Positions 1 through 9,172 of a stretch of 64,000 nucleotides of DNA are shown here, one piece after another; positions within the stretch are counted from its first letter, which is position 1, and each line of letters begins with the position of its first letter. The notes under the pieces were generated by a model. The model was given only the letters and a program-made list of their open reading frames with translations. It was not told the DNA's origin and did no database searches. A program made the translations under genes and the position numbers. The DNA comes from Massilia sp. UMI-21. GTDB lineage: Bacteria; Pseudomonadota; Gammaproteobacteria; Burkholderiales; Burkholderiaceae_D. The stretch is taken from contig CP063848.1 of assembly GCA_015277795.1 (NCBI GenBank), forward strand, positions 2,232,001 to 2,296,000, written 5' to 3'.

Positions 1-545
1 TTGGTCGGCTGCCACTTCACCAAGAGCTCATAGCGCCCGTCGCCGTCGAGGTCGGCGGCCGAACCGTCGTTCACCCCGTAGCTGTAGGCTTCGCCGGAGG
101 GCGTGACGCCGTCCGCCGGCTTGCGCAGGGGGATGCGCAGGAAGGACTGCGGCCAGGCCGCCACCGGTGCGGCGGCGTCCGCGCGCTCGCGCCCCTCGTG
201 CACTGCGCGCACGCTGTAGGCCGCGCCCGGGCGTGCGCCGGCGTCGACCAGGTTGGTGGCGGCCAGCGGCTGCCCGTTGATGCGCACGCCGTCGCGGTAG
301 ACGTTGAAGGTGGTGGCCGGGTCGTCCTGGCCGAGGGCGCGCCAGCTCACGAAGTTGCCGTCGTCGGTGCGCAGTGCGAGCACGCCGCGGTCGAGCCGTT
401 CGAGCTGCCTGTCGCCGGGCCCGGTGCGGGCGGCCTGCGTAGCGGCGGATTGGGTGCCTGTCGTGCTGCAGGCGCTGCAGGCAAGGGCCAGCAGGCCGAG
501 GCCGATGCTGCGCTGCAGCGTGGATGTGTCTGTGTTGGATGCCAT
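1..545 (-). CDS. Rhamnogalacturonan lyase-like lipoprotein (N-terminal part, runs off window)
   Basis: Only the first 181 codons are inside the window; the gene continues past base 1. The ATG at 545 has AGGA about 6 nt upstream. The N-terminus is a hydrophobic segment (SIGLGLLALACSACS) with lipobox-like cysteines, so a lipoprotein signal peptide is likely. The mature part has the sequence style of family PL11 rhamnogalacturonan endolyases (YesW/RhiE type): an Ig-like stretch with FNVYRDGVRING, then SYGVNDGSAADLDGDGRYE and VKWQP, the start of the beta-propeller. Such enzymes cleave the rhamnogalacturonan I backbone of pectin outside the cytoplasm. The catalytic region is not visible, so activity cannot be judged. 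It is divergent from lldD. Confidence 0.75.
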   Translation of the reverse strand, partial: MASNTDTSTLQRSIGLGLLALACSACSTTGTQSAATQAARTGPGDRQLERLDRGVLALRTDDGNFVSWRALGQDDPATTFNVYRDGVRINGQPLAATNLVDAGARPGAAYSVRAVHEGRERADAAAPVAAWPQSFLRIPLRKPADGVTPSGEAYSYGVNDGSAADLDGDGRYELLVKWQPT

Positions 546-848
546 GGTGTCCTGGTCGCTGGTCGAGGAGCCTGCATTCGAGTATTCATTTGCCACGGCG
601 GCAGTGTCAACCAGCCGGTTGTCGCAGGCCCCATTTAATCAGGCGCGTGAGCGAATGCGGCCGGCTGTCCATACAGCGGGGCGCGCAGCGCGCGCCGGCG
701 CGGCTTGTGATCATCGGCCGATCACCGACCGATCAACGCGCCCATCAACGCGCCGATCAACGCGCTGATCGATCCGTGGCCGGCGATGGACGCTGATGCG
801 CGCCGCGGCATACACTGTGCGCATTCGATTCGCACATCTCTTCCCTAC
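546..848. other. Intergenic region, divergent lyase/lldD
   Basis: About 300 bases without a credible gene between two divergent starts. It contains the 12-bp tandem repeat listed separately and a weak promoter-like pair facing lldD: TGGACG at 787-792 and TACACT at 811-816, 18 bp apart and each 4/6 to consensus. Nothing else was recognised. Confidence 0.5.
709..766. repeat. Tandem 11-12 bp repeats upstream of lldD
   Basis: Five consecutive units begin GATCA or CATCA: 709-719, 720-730, 731-742, 743-754 and 755-766. The last three are near-identical 12-mers of the form GATCAACGCGCC. They end 82 bp before the lldD start codon. They could be operator iterons or a neutral satellite; the sequence does not say which. 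Confidence 0.6.
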
Positions 849-1982
849 ATGATCATCTCGTCCGCCACCGACTTCCGCGAAGCGGCCCGCCGCCGGCTGC
901 CGCCCTTCCTGTTCCATTACCTCGATGGCGGCGCCGGCGCCGAGCAGACCCTGCGCAGCAATGTCGACGACCTGCAGGCGGTCAAGCTGCGCCAGCGCGT
1001 GCTGCGCGGGTCCGAGCAGCTGGACCTGGGCGTGCAGTGGTTCGGCCAGGATTATGCCTTGCCGATCGCGCTGGCGCCGGTCGGCCTGACCGGCATGTAT
1101 GCGCGGCGCGGCGAGGTGCAGGCGGTGCGCGCCGCCTGCCGGCGCAACATCCCCTTCATCCAGTCCACCGTGTCGGTGTGTCCGCTGGCCGAGGTGGCGG
1201 CCCAGGCCGCGCAGCCGATCTGGTTCCAGCTGTACGTACTGAAGGACCGCGGCTTCATGCGCGACGTGATGCGCCGCGCCTGGGAGCTGGGCGCCACCAC
1301 CCTGGTGTTCACGGTGGACATGCCGGTGCCGGGCGCACGCTACCGCGACGCCCACAGCGGCATGAGCGGTCCGAACGGCCCGCTGCGGCGCGTGCTGCAG
1401 GCCGTCACCCATCCGCGCTGGGCGCTGGACGTGGGCGTGCTGGGGCGCCCGCACGACCTCGGCAACATCTCGGCCTACCGCGGCAACGCCACCGGCCTGG
1501 CCGACTACATCGGCTGGCTGGGAGCGAACTTCGACCCCGGCATCGCCTGGCCCGACCTGCAGTGGATCCGCGACGAGTGGCAGGGCAAGCTGGTCATCAA
1601 GGGCATCCTCGACCCGGAAGACGCGCGCGCTGCGCTGGCCTTCGGCGCCGATGGCATCGTGGTGTCGAACCACGGCGGGCGCCAGCTGGACGGGGCGCCG
1701 TCCACGGCCAGCGCGCTGCCCGGCATCGCCGCCGAAGTGAAAGGCAAGATGGCGATCTTCGCCGACGGCGGGGTGCGCACCGGGACCGACGTGTTCCGCA
1801 TGCTGGCGCTGGGCGCGGACGGCGTGCTGATCGGCCGCGCGTTTGTCTATGCGCTGGCCACGCAGGGCCAGGCCGGGGTCGAGCGCCTGCTGGCGATCAT
1901 GGAGAAGGACCTGCGCACCAACATGGTCCTGACCGGCGTGCAGAAGGTAGGCGATATCGGGCCGCATCTGCTGGCGCGCTAG
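849..1982 (+). CDS. lldD: L-lactate dehydrogenase (FMN-dependent, quinone-linked)
   Basis: A 377-residue alpha-hydroxy-acid dehydrogenase that oxidises L-lactate to pyruvate at the inner membrane and passes electrons to quinone. It follows E. coli LldD almost throughout: MIISSATDF start, [55 protein letters not shown], the substrate/FMN motif [10 protein letters not shown], and [13 protein letters not shown] near the C-terminus. An upstream in-frame ATG at 786 exists. I chose 849 because it matches the family N-terminus exactly, although no clear Shine-Dalgarno sequence precedes it. No LldP permease or LldR regulator lies beside it. It stops just before a palindromic repeat. Confidence 0.95.
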   Translation: MIISSATDFREAARRRLPPFLFHYLDGGAGAEQTLRSNVDDLQAVKLRQRVLRGSEQLDLGVQWFGQDYALPIALAPVGLTGMYARRGEVQAVRAACRRNIPFIQSTVSVCPLAEVAAQAAQPIWFQLYVLKDRGFMRDVMRRAWELGATTLVFTVDMPVPGARYRDAHSGMSGPNGPLRRVLQAVTHPRWALDVGVLGRPHDLGNISAYRGNATGLADYIGWLGANFDPGIAWPDLQWIRDEWQGKLVIKGILDPEDARAALAFGADGIVVSNHGGRQLDGAPSTASALPGIAAEVKGKMAIFADGGVRTGTDVFRMLALGADGVLIGRAFVYALATQGQAGVERLLAIMEKDLRTNMVLTGVQKVGDIGPHLLAR

Positions 1983-1995
1983 GGATATTCCGCTT

Positions 1996-2101
1996 GTAGG
2001 GTGGTCGGCTCCGCCGACCGCGCGTTCAACCGGCTGCCAGGTAGCCGTGACACGATTCATCGGGGATTTGAACGCGCGGTCGGACAAGCCGACCACCCTA
2101 C
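1996..2101. repeat. REP-like inverted repeat (GTAGGGTGG family)
   Basis: Two 34-bp arms, 1996-2029 and 2068-2101, match in inverted orientation at 31 of 34 positions, around a 38-bp centre. Both outer ends read GTAGGGTGGTCGGC inward. Each arm can also fold on itself (GGTCGGC/GCCGACC). It sits between convergent lldD and the DUF3422 gene, so it could work as a bidirectional terminator. A shorter relative occurs at 62651-62681. Confidence 0.8.
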
Positions 2102-2119
2102 GGAAATGCGCGCGGCTGG

Positions 2120-3442
2120 CTAGTGCCCGCGCCGCCCGATGCGGTGGTGCACCCGCCGCTGCGCCAGCCACACGCCGGCGGCCACGATCGGCACCAGCAC
2201 GCCCAGCGCCAGGTCCGGATCGAGCGGCAGGCCGGCCGCCTTGGCCGCCTTGCCGGCGTAGCCGAGCAGGCCCACCAGGTAGTAGGAAATCGCGGCCACC
2301 GACAGGCCTTCGACCGCCAGCTGCAGGCGCAACTGCTGGGCGGCGCGGGCGTTCATCGATTCCAGGATGCGGCGGTTCTGCAGTTCCTGCGCGATGCCGA
2401 CCCGGGTACGCAGCAGGTCGTTGCTGTCGGCGATGCGCCGTCCCAGGGCCTCCTGGCGCGCGCTGACCGCGTCGCAGGTGTGCATCGCCGGGGCCAGCCG
2501 GCGTTCCATGAATTCTTCCACGGTGGGCGTGCCCTCGATGCGGGTTTCGCGCAATTCCTCGATGCGCGCCTTGACGATGCCGAAATAGGCCTTCGAGGCC
2601 GAGAAGCGGTAGCCGTTGTCGAGCACCAGCTTTTCCAGGCGTGCGGCCAGCCGGGTGATCTGCTCCAGCAGGCGCTGCTCGTCCTGCGCCCCTGCATCGG
2701 GCGCCATGTCGGTGGCGACCATGGCGCTGGCCAGGCCGGCGAGCTCGGCCTCGATGCGGTCGAGCTCCATGCCCACCGTGCGCGCGGCCGGCAGCCCGAG
2801 CAGGGCCATCATGCGGTAGGTTTCGATCTCGAGCAGGCGCTGTACCAGGCGGCCGCCCTGCAGGTGGCGCATGCCGAGGTCGCGGATCACGAAGCGGCTG
2901 AAGCCGTCGGCCTGGATGGCGAAATCGGTCCACAGTTCCGCGCCCTGCATGACCGAGGAGCCGGCCAGCCCGCTGCGCTCGAATACCGCGCTCAGGCGCG
3001 CGGCATCGGCCTCGCCCTTGACCAGGACCACGTGGGCGGCCGCCATCAGGCTGCCTTCCAGGCTCCCCAGCCAGACCGCCGGCAGGTAGGACAGCGGCAT
3101 GTGGGCGAAGGCCTCGTGCACCGCCAGTTGCGGCGACAGGGGCGAGGCCACGGTGTAGGTCGCGAATTCGGTATGGCATTCCCATTTCAGGCGGAAGCTG
3201 CCGAAGTCGTGGTAGAAGTGGTTGCTGCCCGGGCCCGGAGCGGCGACGCCGAAATGCCCGCACAGCCCGGCCAGCAACTGGTGCTGGGAATGCGCCTGCG
3301 GCGGCCCGGCTTCGCCGCCGTGGCAGACCGCCAGGTGGGTGATCGCCTCGGGGCCGTCGAGCCGCATGAAGGGCCGCGAATGGAGTTCTGCCGCAAGCGG
3401 CACGCGCAAGGGGTGGTTCAGCGATACGTTGAAGTCTCTCAA
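2120..3442 (-). CDS. DUF3422 family membrane protein
   Basis: About 440 residues with the DUF3422 pattern: NHPLRVPLAAELHSRPF at the N-terminus, then NHFYHDFGSFRLKWECHTEF, a central predicted coiled region, and two hydrophobic segments near the C-terminus (LSVAAISYYLVGLLGYAG and LALGVLVPIVAAGVWLA). Function is unknown; the C-terminal hairpin suggests inner-membrane anchoring. The start is uncertain. The open frame reaches ATG codons at 3538 and 3493, but family similarity begins only near NHPLR, and a TTG at 3442 has GAGAGAG about 6 nt upstream, so I chose it. It lies upstream of the slipin/nfeD pair on the same strand, 157 bp away. Confidence 0.85.
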   Translation of the reverse strand: MRDFNVSLNHPLRVPLAAELHSRPFMRLDGPEAITHLAVCHGGEAGPPQAHSQHQLLAGLCGHFGVAAPGPGSNHFYHDFGSFRLKWECHTEFATYTVASPLSPQLAVHEAFAHMPLSYLPAVWLGSLEGSLMAAAHVVLVKGEADAARLSAVFERSGLAGSSVMQGAELWTDFAIQADGFSRFVIRDLGMRHLQGGRLVQRLLEIETYRMMALLGLPAARTVGMELDRIEAELAGLASAMVATDMAPDAGAQDEQRLLEQITRLAARLEKLVLDNGYRFSASKAYFGIVKARIEELRETRIEGTPTVEEFMERRLAPAMHTCDAVSARQEALGRRIADSNDLLRTRVGIAQELQNRRILESMNARAAQQLRLQLAVEGLSVAAISYYLVGLLGYAGKAAKAAGLPLDPDLALGVLVPIVAAGVWLAQRRVHHRIGRRGH

Positions 3443-3599
3443 TCGGCTCTCTCTCGGTAGGGACAGCGCTGGCTGTATTGACCAGTATGCCATTACCCGC
3501 CGATTCGCGTGATGGGTCAAGCGATTGGGCCGGAACACTCAGGATCTTGAGCAAACCTGCGCGGAACCTGCGCGAAGTGCCGGCTGCGCGATCGGCAGC

Positions 3600-4370
3600 T
3601 CAGTCGCGACTCTTGAGCGAACCCCCCAGCACGCCTGCCAGCACGTCCACCGGCAGCGGGAAGACGATGGTCGAGGATCTGTCGCCGGCGATCGAACTGA
3701 GGGTCTGCAGGTAGCGCAACTGCATCGCGCCCGGCTGCTTTGCCAGGACCTGTGCGGCCTGCTGCAGTTTTTCCGAGGCCTGCAATTCGCCTTCGGCGTG
3801 GATCACCTTGGCCCGCCGCTCGCGCTCGGCCTCGGCCTGGCGGGCGATGGCGCGCACCATCGATTCGTCGAGGTCGACGTGCTTGATCTCGACGTTGGCC
3901 ACCTTGATGCCCCAGGCGTCGGTCTGGGCGTCGAGCACTTGCTGGATGTCGAGGTTGAGGCGCTCGCGTTCGGCCAGCATCTCGTCGAGCTCGTGCTTGC
4001 CCAGCACGGAGCGCAGGGTGGTCTGGGCCAGCTGGCTGGTGGCCTCCATGAAGTTGGCGACCTGGATGATGGCGCGCTCGGGATCGACCACGCGGAAGTA
4101 GATCACCGCGTTGACCTTGACCGAGACGTTGTCGCGCGAGATCACGTCCTGGGTCGGCACGTCGAGCACGATGGTGCGCAGGTCGACCCGCACCATCTGC
4201 TGCAGGACCGGGATCAGGATGATCAGGCCCGGACCCTTCACGCCCACGAAACGGCCGAGCTGGAACACGACGCCGCGCTCGTATTCGCGCAGCACGCGGA
4301 TCGACGACGCCAGCAGTGCCAGCAACAGGATGAAGAGGGCGGCCAAGCCGATACTGAATCCGGGGATCAT
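3600..4370 (-). CDS. Slipin / stomatin-like SPFH (band 7) protein
   Basis: A 256-residue stomatin-family protein: one N-terminal membrane segment ([18 protein letters not shown]), then the SPFH domain with [34 protein letters not shown] and [15 protein letters not shown], then a coiled region rich in A, E, R and Q. Such proteins oligomerise on the inner face of the membrane and scaffold lipid microdomains. The start ATG overlaps the stop of the upstream nfeD gene by four bases (ATGA), which implies translational coupling. This is the usual slipin/NfeD partnership, in which the NfeD protease processes or binds the slipin C-terminus. Confidence 0.92.
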   Translation of the reverse strand: MIPGFSIGLAALFILLLALLASSIRVLREYERGVVFQLGRFVGVKGPGLIILIPVLQQMVRVDLRTIVLDVPTQDVISRDNVSVKVNAVIYFRVVDPERAIIQVANFMEATSQLAQTTLRSVLGKHELDEMLAERERLNLDIQQVLDAQTDAWGIKVANVEIKHVDLDESMVRAIARQAEAERERRAKVIHAEGELQASEKLQQAAQVLAKQPGAMQLRYLQTLSSIAGDRSSTIVFPLPVDVLAGVLGGSLKSRD

Positions 4371-5812
4371 GGGTACTCCTGGAAGATGTTGGTGTTGTCG
4401 GTGTGGGGAACGACTTCCAGCCGCAGGCCGTTGCGGCCGACGACGCGGACGATCTGCTCCGGATGCAGGGGGCTGCTGCAGACGGCCTGCCACAACTCGC
4501 CTTCGATCCGCACCCATGCTTCGTGGGGGTGGTGCCGGCGCGTCCGTTCCACGGTGCACAGGGCGCCGATCATGGCGGCGGCGCCGCTGGCGACCGGAAG
4601 GCGGCGGGTCCTGAGCGCCAGCCGTACGATCCCGAACAGCAGCAGGGCGCTGCCGATCGCCAGCGTGCCGACCAGGCCGGGCGGGATGCCGTAGCCGGGC
4701 AGTTCGGTGTCGATCAGCATCAGCGCGCCCGCGACGAAGGCGGCGATGCCGCCCAGGCCGAGGATGCCGAAACTGGGCAGGAAGGCCTCGGCGCCCATGA
4801 AGGCCAGGCCCAGCACGATCAGGGCCAGGCCGGCATAGTTCACCGGCAGCAGCTGCAGGGCGTACAGGCCGAGCAGCAGGCAGATCGCACCGATGACGCC
4901 CGGTGCGATCGCGCCCGGATTCATGAACTCGAATACCAGGCCGTAGATGCCGATCGTCATGAGGAGCAGGGCGACGCTGGGATTGGCGATCGCTCCCAGG
5001 ACGCCGGTGCGCCAGTCGGGTGCGTATGCGTTGAGCGCGGCGCCCTGCGTGGCCAGGCGCCGCGGCTGGCCCAGCACGTCGACGGTGCGGCCGTCGAGGC
5101 GGGCCAGCAGGGTCGCGACGTCCGGGGCCAGCACGTCGATGACTTGCATGCGCAGGGCTTCCTCGGCGGTGAGGCTGACCGATTCGCGCACCGCGCGCTC
5201 GGCCCAGTCGGCGTTGCGCCCGCGCAGCTGGGCCAGGCCGCGCAGGTAGGCGGCGGCATCGTTCATCTGCTTGGCGGCCATGGGCGAGGCCGGCTCCGCA
5301 CGGGGCGGCGCGTCTTTCTTGCCGTCGGCGGCGGGCGGCTGTCCGGCGGGGGCGGGCGGCGACAGCCCGATCTCGACCGGGGTGGCCGCGCCGACGTTGG
5401 TGCCGGGCGCCATGGCGGCGACGTGGCTCGCATACAGGATATAGGTGCCGGCGCTGGCGGCGCGCGCGCCGCTGGGCGCCACCCAGGCGACCACCGGCAC
5501 GGGGGAGGCCAGGATGGCCTTGATCATGCTGCGCATCGAGGTGTCGAGGCCGCCCGGCGTGTCCATCTGGAGGATCAGCAGGCTGTGGCCGAGCGTTGCC
5601 GAACGCTGGATGCCGCGCACCACGTGGTCGGCGCTGGCCGGGCCGATGGCGCCATCGATGGTGATGAGGCCGACGGCCACGGGGCGGGGTGCGATGGCAG
5701 GCGCGAAAGCGGATGCCGGCGTGGATGGCAGTAGTGCCAGCAGCACTGCCAGCAGCGCCGCCAGCATGGCCACCAGCGTGCCTGCAGCCGAAGCGGGTTT
5801 GTGACACCTCAC
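4367..5812 (-). CDS. nfeD: NfeD-family membrane-bound serine protease (long form)
   Basis: 481 residues. N-terminal signal/membrane segment ([19 protein letters not shown]), a ClpP-like protease domain ([35 protein letters not shown], then [11 protein letters not shown] with the probable nucleophile serine and a later conserved K in [15 protein letters not shown]), several membrane helices, and a C-terminal OB-fold region ([13 protein letters not shown]). Long-form NfeD proteins cleave a stomatin partner, here the next gene. An Ala/Pro-rich insert ([15 protein letters not shown]) lies inside the protease domain. I chose the GTG start at 5812 because GGAGG lies 5 nt upstream; a later ATG would cut into the signal segment. 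Confidence 0.9.
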   Translation of the reverse strand: MRCHKPASAAGTLVAMLAALLAVLLALLPSTPASAFAPAIAPRPVAVGLITIDGAIGPASADHVVRGIQRSATLGHSLLILQMDTPGGLDTSMRSMIKAILASPVPVVAWVAPSGARAASAGTYILYASHVAAMAPGTNVGAATPVEIGLSPPAPAGQPPAADGKKDAPPRAEPASPMAAKQMNDAAAYLRGLAQLRGRNADWAERAVRESVSLTAEEALRMQVIDVLAPDVATLLARLDGRTVDVLGQPRRLATQGAALNAYAPDWRTGVLGAIANPSVALLLMTIGIYGLVFEFMNPGAIAPGVIGAICLLLGLYALQLLPVNYAGLALIVLGLAFMGAEAFLPSFGILGLGGIAAFVAGALMLIDTELPGYGIPPGLVGTLAIGSALLLFGIVRLALRTRRLPVASGAAAMIGALCTVERTRRHHPHEAWVRIEGELWQAVCSSPLHPEQIVRVVGRNGLRLEVVPHTDNTNIFQEYP

Positions 5813-5904
5813 CTTCGCCTCCCCATGCGCGGATCCCGGCCCCGGACTGGACCGGTGAAGGAGTTGGACAACTGTCGCGCGCCGCGTGTTCCCGCGGCGC
5901 GCCG

Positions 5905-6381
5905 TCAATGGCCGTAGCTTAGCACGCGCAGCAGCTTCCAATCCCCTTTGTCGCGTTCCCACACCATCGAGAAGCCATAGACCGAACATTCCTCGGCGGC
6001 CGTCGGCGTGGGCCTGTTGCAGAAACGGTGTTTCCCGATATGCATGGCATGCATGGGGCCGGCCGGGAAGATGGCCACGGTTTCCGGCATGGCGACACGC
6101 CGGATCCGGTTCGGCGCCCGGAAGTTCTTCTCGAAGATGGCGATGTTCTCGGCATAACCGGTGAGACCGCTGCTGTCGTGGTAGAACTCGAGGCGCGGGC
6201 TGAAGCCGGCCTTGAGCGGCGCAATATCGCGATCGTTCAGCCCCCCGAACAGGCGCGCGTCGGCCGCGGTGATCTCGGCTGCGAGCCGTTCCTGCGCCGG
6301 TTCCGGCGCCGGTTCCGCTGCCGCAGCCACCGGCGCGGTGGCTGCTCCGGCCAGGCACAGTACTGCCAGTAACTTGTCCAT
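5905..6381 (-). CDS. Secreted NTF2-like (DUF4440-type) protein
   Basis: 158 residues: a signal peptide ([20 protein letters not shown]), a linker rich in P and E, then a single compact domain with the DUF4440/NTF2 fold pattern ([54 protein letters not shown] at the end). Proteins of this type are small periplasmic or secreted cone-shaped folds of unknown ligand. The start ATG at 6381 was preferred over an upstream in-frame ATG because it places the signal peptide at the N-terminus. It is divergent from the YjjG-type gene. Confidence 0.8.
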   Translation of the reverse strand: MDKLLAVLCLAGAATAPVAAAAEPAPEPAQERLAAEITAADARLFGGLNDRDIAPLKAGFSPRLEFYHDSSGLTGYAENIAIFEKNFRAPNRIRRVAMPETVAIFPAGPMHAMHIGKHRFCNRPTPTAAEECSVYGFSMVWERDKGDWKLLRVLSYGH

Positions 6382-6569
6382 TGGATATCTTTCGCCAGTC
6401 GAAAAACCGCAGTTTGCCGCCGCGCCCGGCGCGGCGCACGGCGAATCCGACGGATCGACGCGCCGCAGGGACGAGCGGGGCAAAAGCCGGGACCGGCGGG
6501 ACGCAGGCCGCGATACCGTCGGGGAGTGCGTGCTACCATGCAGCTTGGCAACTATGGTTGGCGGCAACA

Positions 6570-7289
6570 GTGAAACACCGATTATTCCTCTTCGACCTGG
6601 ACGACACCCTGCTCGATTTCCGGGCCTCGGAACGGCTTTCTTTCCTGCGCACCGTGCGCGCGCTCGGCGTCGACGGACCGGCCGAGGGGCTGTTCCAGCA
6701 GTACCAGGCGATCAATATGGCGCTCTGGCGCGCCTTCGAGGCGGGTACGGTGTCGAAGGAGCTGCTCAAGGTCGAGCGCTTCCGCCGCACGTTCGCGCAG
6801 AACGGCCTGGCGCTGGACCCGGAGCAGGCCAGTGCGCTCTACCTGGAATCGCTGTCGGAGACGGTGGTGCTGGTCGAGGGCGCCGGGCCCCTGTGCGCCG
6901 CGCTGAGCGCGGTCGGCGAGATCGGGGTGATCACCAACGGCGTGCAGCAGATCCAGCACCGGCGCATCGCCAGTTCGGGCCTGGGCGACTACATTGCGTT
7001 TGTCGCGACCTCGGAAGCCTGCGGCCACGCCAAGCCGGACCCGCGCTTCTTCGAGTATGCCGTGCGGATGGCGCGCGCCCGGCCGTTTGCCAAAGACGAC
7101 ACCATCATCGTCGGCGACCGGCTCGACGCCGACATTCTCGGCGCCAACCGTTTCGGCATCGACAGCTGCTGGTTCAACCCGGACCGCCTGAGCAATGACA
7201 CGGCGGCGCTGCCCACCTTCGAGGTGGCCAGCCTGGACCGGGTGCTGCCCATGCTGCAGTCCCTGGCGGCCGCCGAACCGGCCGGCTGA
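6570..7289 (+). CDS. yjjG: HAD-superfamily pyrimidine 5'-nucleotidase, YjjG type
   Basis: 239 residues. HAD motif I is FDLDDTLLDF (nucleophile and acid aspartates), motif II GVITNGVQQIQ, motif III the lysine in GHAKPDPRFFEYA, and motif IV IIVGDRLDADILGANRFG. The cap region YQAINMALWRAFEAG matches the YjjG subgroup, which dephosphorylates non-canonical or excess pyrimidine nucleoside monophosphates in the cytoplasm. The start is a GTG at 6570; the frame is open to 6381, but the extra N-terminal residues are low-complexity and precede the motif I strand. The Shine-Dalgarno sequence is weak. Confidence 0.88.
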   Translation: MKHRLFLFDLDDTLLDFRASERLSFLRTVRALGVDGPAEGLFQQYQAINMALWRAFEAGTVSKELLKVERFRRTFAQNGLALDPEQASALYLESLSETVVLVEGAGPLCAALSAVGEIGVITNGVQQIQHRRIASSGLGDYIAFVATSEACGHAKPDPRFFEYAVRMARARPFAKDDTIIVGDRLDADILGANRFGIDSCWFNPDRLSNDTAALPTFEVASLDRVLPMLQSLAAAEPAG

Positions 7290-7360
7290 GCGGACATCCT
7301 GGCGTGCCCGGCCTGCCGCGCGACGGTGCTATGCTCGAGCATCCATCCCCGGAGGCGACC

Positions 7361-7783
7361 ATGCAGACCACACCCGTCCATCGCAGCCACGACGACCTCG
7401 GCAAGCTGATCTTGCGCATCGTGCTTGCGGTCTTGCTGCTGTTCCACGGTTTTTCCAAGATCAGTGGTGGCGTCGGCTTCATTGCCGACATGCTGCAGAA
7501 GGCGGGATTGCCGGAGCTGTTCGCCTACGGCGTGTATATCGGCGAAGTCGTGGCGCCGCTGCTGATCCTGGTGGGCCTGTACACGCGCGCGGCGGTCATC
7601 ATCGTGGCGATCAACATGGTGGTCGCGCTGCTGCTGGTGCACACCGGCGAATTCTTCACCCTGTCCGATACCGGCGGCTGGGCGCTGGAACTGCAGGGCA
7701 TGTACCTGGGCAGCGCGATCGCGCTGGCCTTCCTGGGGGCGGGGCGCTACAGCCTGGGCAGCCCGGCCGGGCGCTTTAATTAA
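7361..7783 (+). CDS. DoxX-family membrane protein
   Basis: 140 residues with four hydrophobic segments: LILRIVLAVLLLFHGFSKI, LFAYGVYIGEVVAPLLILVG, AAVIIVAINMVVALLLVH and YLGSAIALAFLGAG. The FHGFSKI motif near the N-terminus and the compact four-helix layout are those of the DoxX family, inner-membrane proteins linked loosely to redox balance. GGAGG lies 5 nt before the ATG at 7361. It ends just before a strong hairpin shared with the convergent methyltransferase gene. Confidence 0.85.
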   Translation: MQTTPVHRSHDDLGKLILRIVLAVLLLFHGFSKISGGVGFIADMLQKAGLPELFAYGVYIGEVVAPLLILVGLYTRAAVIIVAINMVVALLLVHTGEFFTLSDTGGWALELQGMYLGSAIALAFLGAGRYSLGSPAGRFN

Positions 7784-7792
7784 TGTCGCGGC

Positions 7793-7820
7793 CGCATGAA
7801 TCGCAGTGGCGATTCATGCG
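7793..7820. terminator. Bidirectional terminator hairpin
   Basis: A perfect 12-bp stem (CGCATGAATCGC, 7793-7804; complement 7809-7820) with loop AGTG, placed between the convergent doxX-type and methyltransferase genes. No long T run follows on either side, so strength is uncertain. Confidence 0.6.
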
Positions 7821-7838
7821 CCTGGTTCATCAAACGGC

Positions 7839-8774
7839 TCAGTGCCTGATTGCGTGCAGCCACACCGCCGCGATCCGTTCCACCTCCTCGTAGCCCGGCT
7901 CGCCCAACTGGCCGCCGAAGATGTCCGGGTCCAGCTCCTCGTAGCTCCAGTGGCCGCACTGGGCCTCCAGGGCCGGCCGGATCGCTTCCAGGAACGCGTC
8001 GGCGGCGCCGGTGATCGCCACGCCGGTGTACAGCATCAGGCTGCCGCCGCGGCGCAGCCGTCCCAGGCTTTCCTTCACGATCTGTACCGACAGTTCGGCG
8101 CCGTGCATGCCGCCGCCGTGGCGGTAGGGCAGTTCGCAGGGGTCGAGCACGTATGGCGGGTTCGAGACGATCAGGTCGAAGTCGCCGTCCAGGCTGTCGA
8201 ACAGGTTGCTGTGGCAGGCGTGCAGGTTGTCGAGCCCGGCCAACTGCGCATTCACCACCGTCAGGGCCAGCGCCCGGGTATTGATGTCGGCCCCGGTCAC
8301 TTCGGCATGCGGGAAATGGCGCGCGATCGCCAGCGCCCCGGCGCCGCCGCCGCAGCCGATATCCAGCGCCCGGGTCGGCCCCGAGCCGAGCCAGGGGAAG
8401 GCGCGCCCCATGGTGCCGACGAAGCGGTAGGTGTCGGGACCGAAGAAGACCGCGTCCTCGTCGGTGGTCGGGTAGGCCGAGTGGAACACCAGCAGTTCGC
8501 CCAGCGTCGAGGCGCGCAGCGTCGAGCGCAGCAGGGCGCCGTCGGGCGCGACGATGCGGGCTTCGTGCATCAGGGCCAGCAGTTCCGGCGCAACATCCTC
8601 TGGCGCGAAGGGGCGGCTCCAGCCGAAGATGCCGCGCAAATCATGGGCGCGCTCGTTGCCGGGGCGGCGGTTGATGCGGCGGTGCGTGGACGGGCTTACC
8701 GTAATAAAGCGGTAATCGTGCTCGCGCAGGTAGCGGCCGAGCGTGACGAGGGCTTGGGCATGTGGACTGGTCAT
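7839..8774 (-). CDS. SAM-dependent methyltransferase, HemK/PrmC-like
   Basis: 311 residues. SAM-binding motif I ALDIGCGGGAGALAIA, acidic motif TGADINTRAL, and the catalytic motif SNPPYV typical of methyltransferases that modify an amide or exocyclic amino nitrogen (HemK/PrmC, RsmC type). The N-terminal ~100 residues form a separate domain with no recognised signature. The substrate is not evident; PrmC proper is normally next to prfA, which is absent here, so this is a paralogue of unknown target. I chose ATG 8774 because the open frame upstream of it lacks any similarity. Confidence 0.8.
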   Translation of the reverse strand: MTSPHAQALVTLGRYLREHDYRFITVSPSTHRRINRRPGNERAHDLRGIFGWSRPFAPEDVAPELLALMHEARIVAPDGALLRSTLRASTLGELLVFHSAYPTTDEDAVFFGPDTYRFVGTMGRAFPWLGSGPTRALDIGCGGGAGALAIARHFPHAEVTGADINTRALALTVVNAQLAGLDNLHACHSNLFDSLDGDFDLIVSNPPYVLDPCELPYRHGGGMHGAELSVQIVKESLGRLRRGGSLMLYTGVAITGAADAFLEAIRPALEAQCGHWSYEELDPDIFGGQLGEPGYEEVERIAAVWLHAIRH

Positions 8775-8951
8775 GCGTCCAGCGTCGCATGCCTGCGGCG
8801 GCGCTGCTGTGCGCCAGCTAACGCAGCGTCTTAGCATGCACAAAGGACATGCACACAGGAAATTGCCACTGCTATGTGAATATGCGAACAGTCCGCGCCG
8901 CCGCCGCTGGCCATACTGGCCTGCAGGAGAGCTGACAACAAGGGGCGAGGA

Positions 8952-9140
8952 ATGGCAGGCAGGGATCGAAGCGAACGACCGCAGGGCCGGATCGAGCGCG
9001 AACTCGCGCGCGAGCACCGCGAGCGTGCGCTGCACGACGACGAGCGCAGCGGCCTGGCGGCAATGGAAGAGGAATTCCGGCTGAAGGATGCGCGCGAGCG
9101 CGTCGACACCGGCAACCTGAAACGGCAGCCGGGACGTTGA
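8952..9140 (+). CDS. Small hypothetical charged protein
   Basis: 62 residues, very rich in Arg, Glu and Asp (REHRERALHDDERSG, EEEFRLKDARERVD), predicted mostly helical, with no membrane segment. GGGGCGAGGA lies directly before the ATG, and the gene ends 32 bp before the YpfJ gene, so the two may be co-transcribed. Function is unknown. The short length leaves some doubt that it is expressed. Confidence 0.5.
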   Translation: MAGRDRSERPQGRIERELAREHRERALHDDERSGLAAMEEEFRLKDARERVDTGNLKRQPGR

Positions 9141-9172
9141 CCGGCCAATGACGAACGACGAGGAGGGCCGCG

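Noticed and set aside
711..3554. A 947-codon open frame antisense and out of frame with lldD and DUF3422
   Set aside because: It is a shadow of GC-rich coding: it crosses two well-supported genes and has Arg/Ala/Gly-rich composition with no domain.
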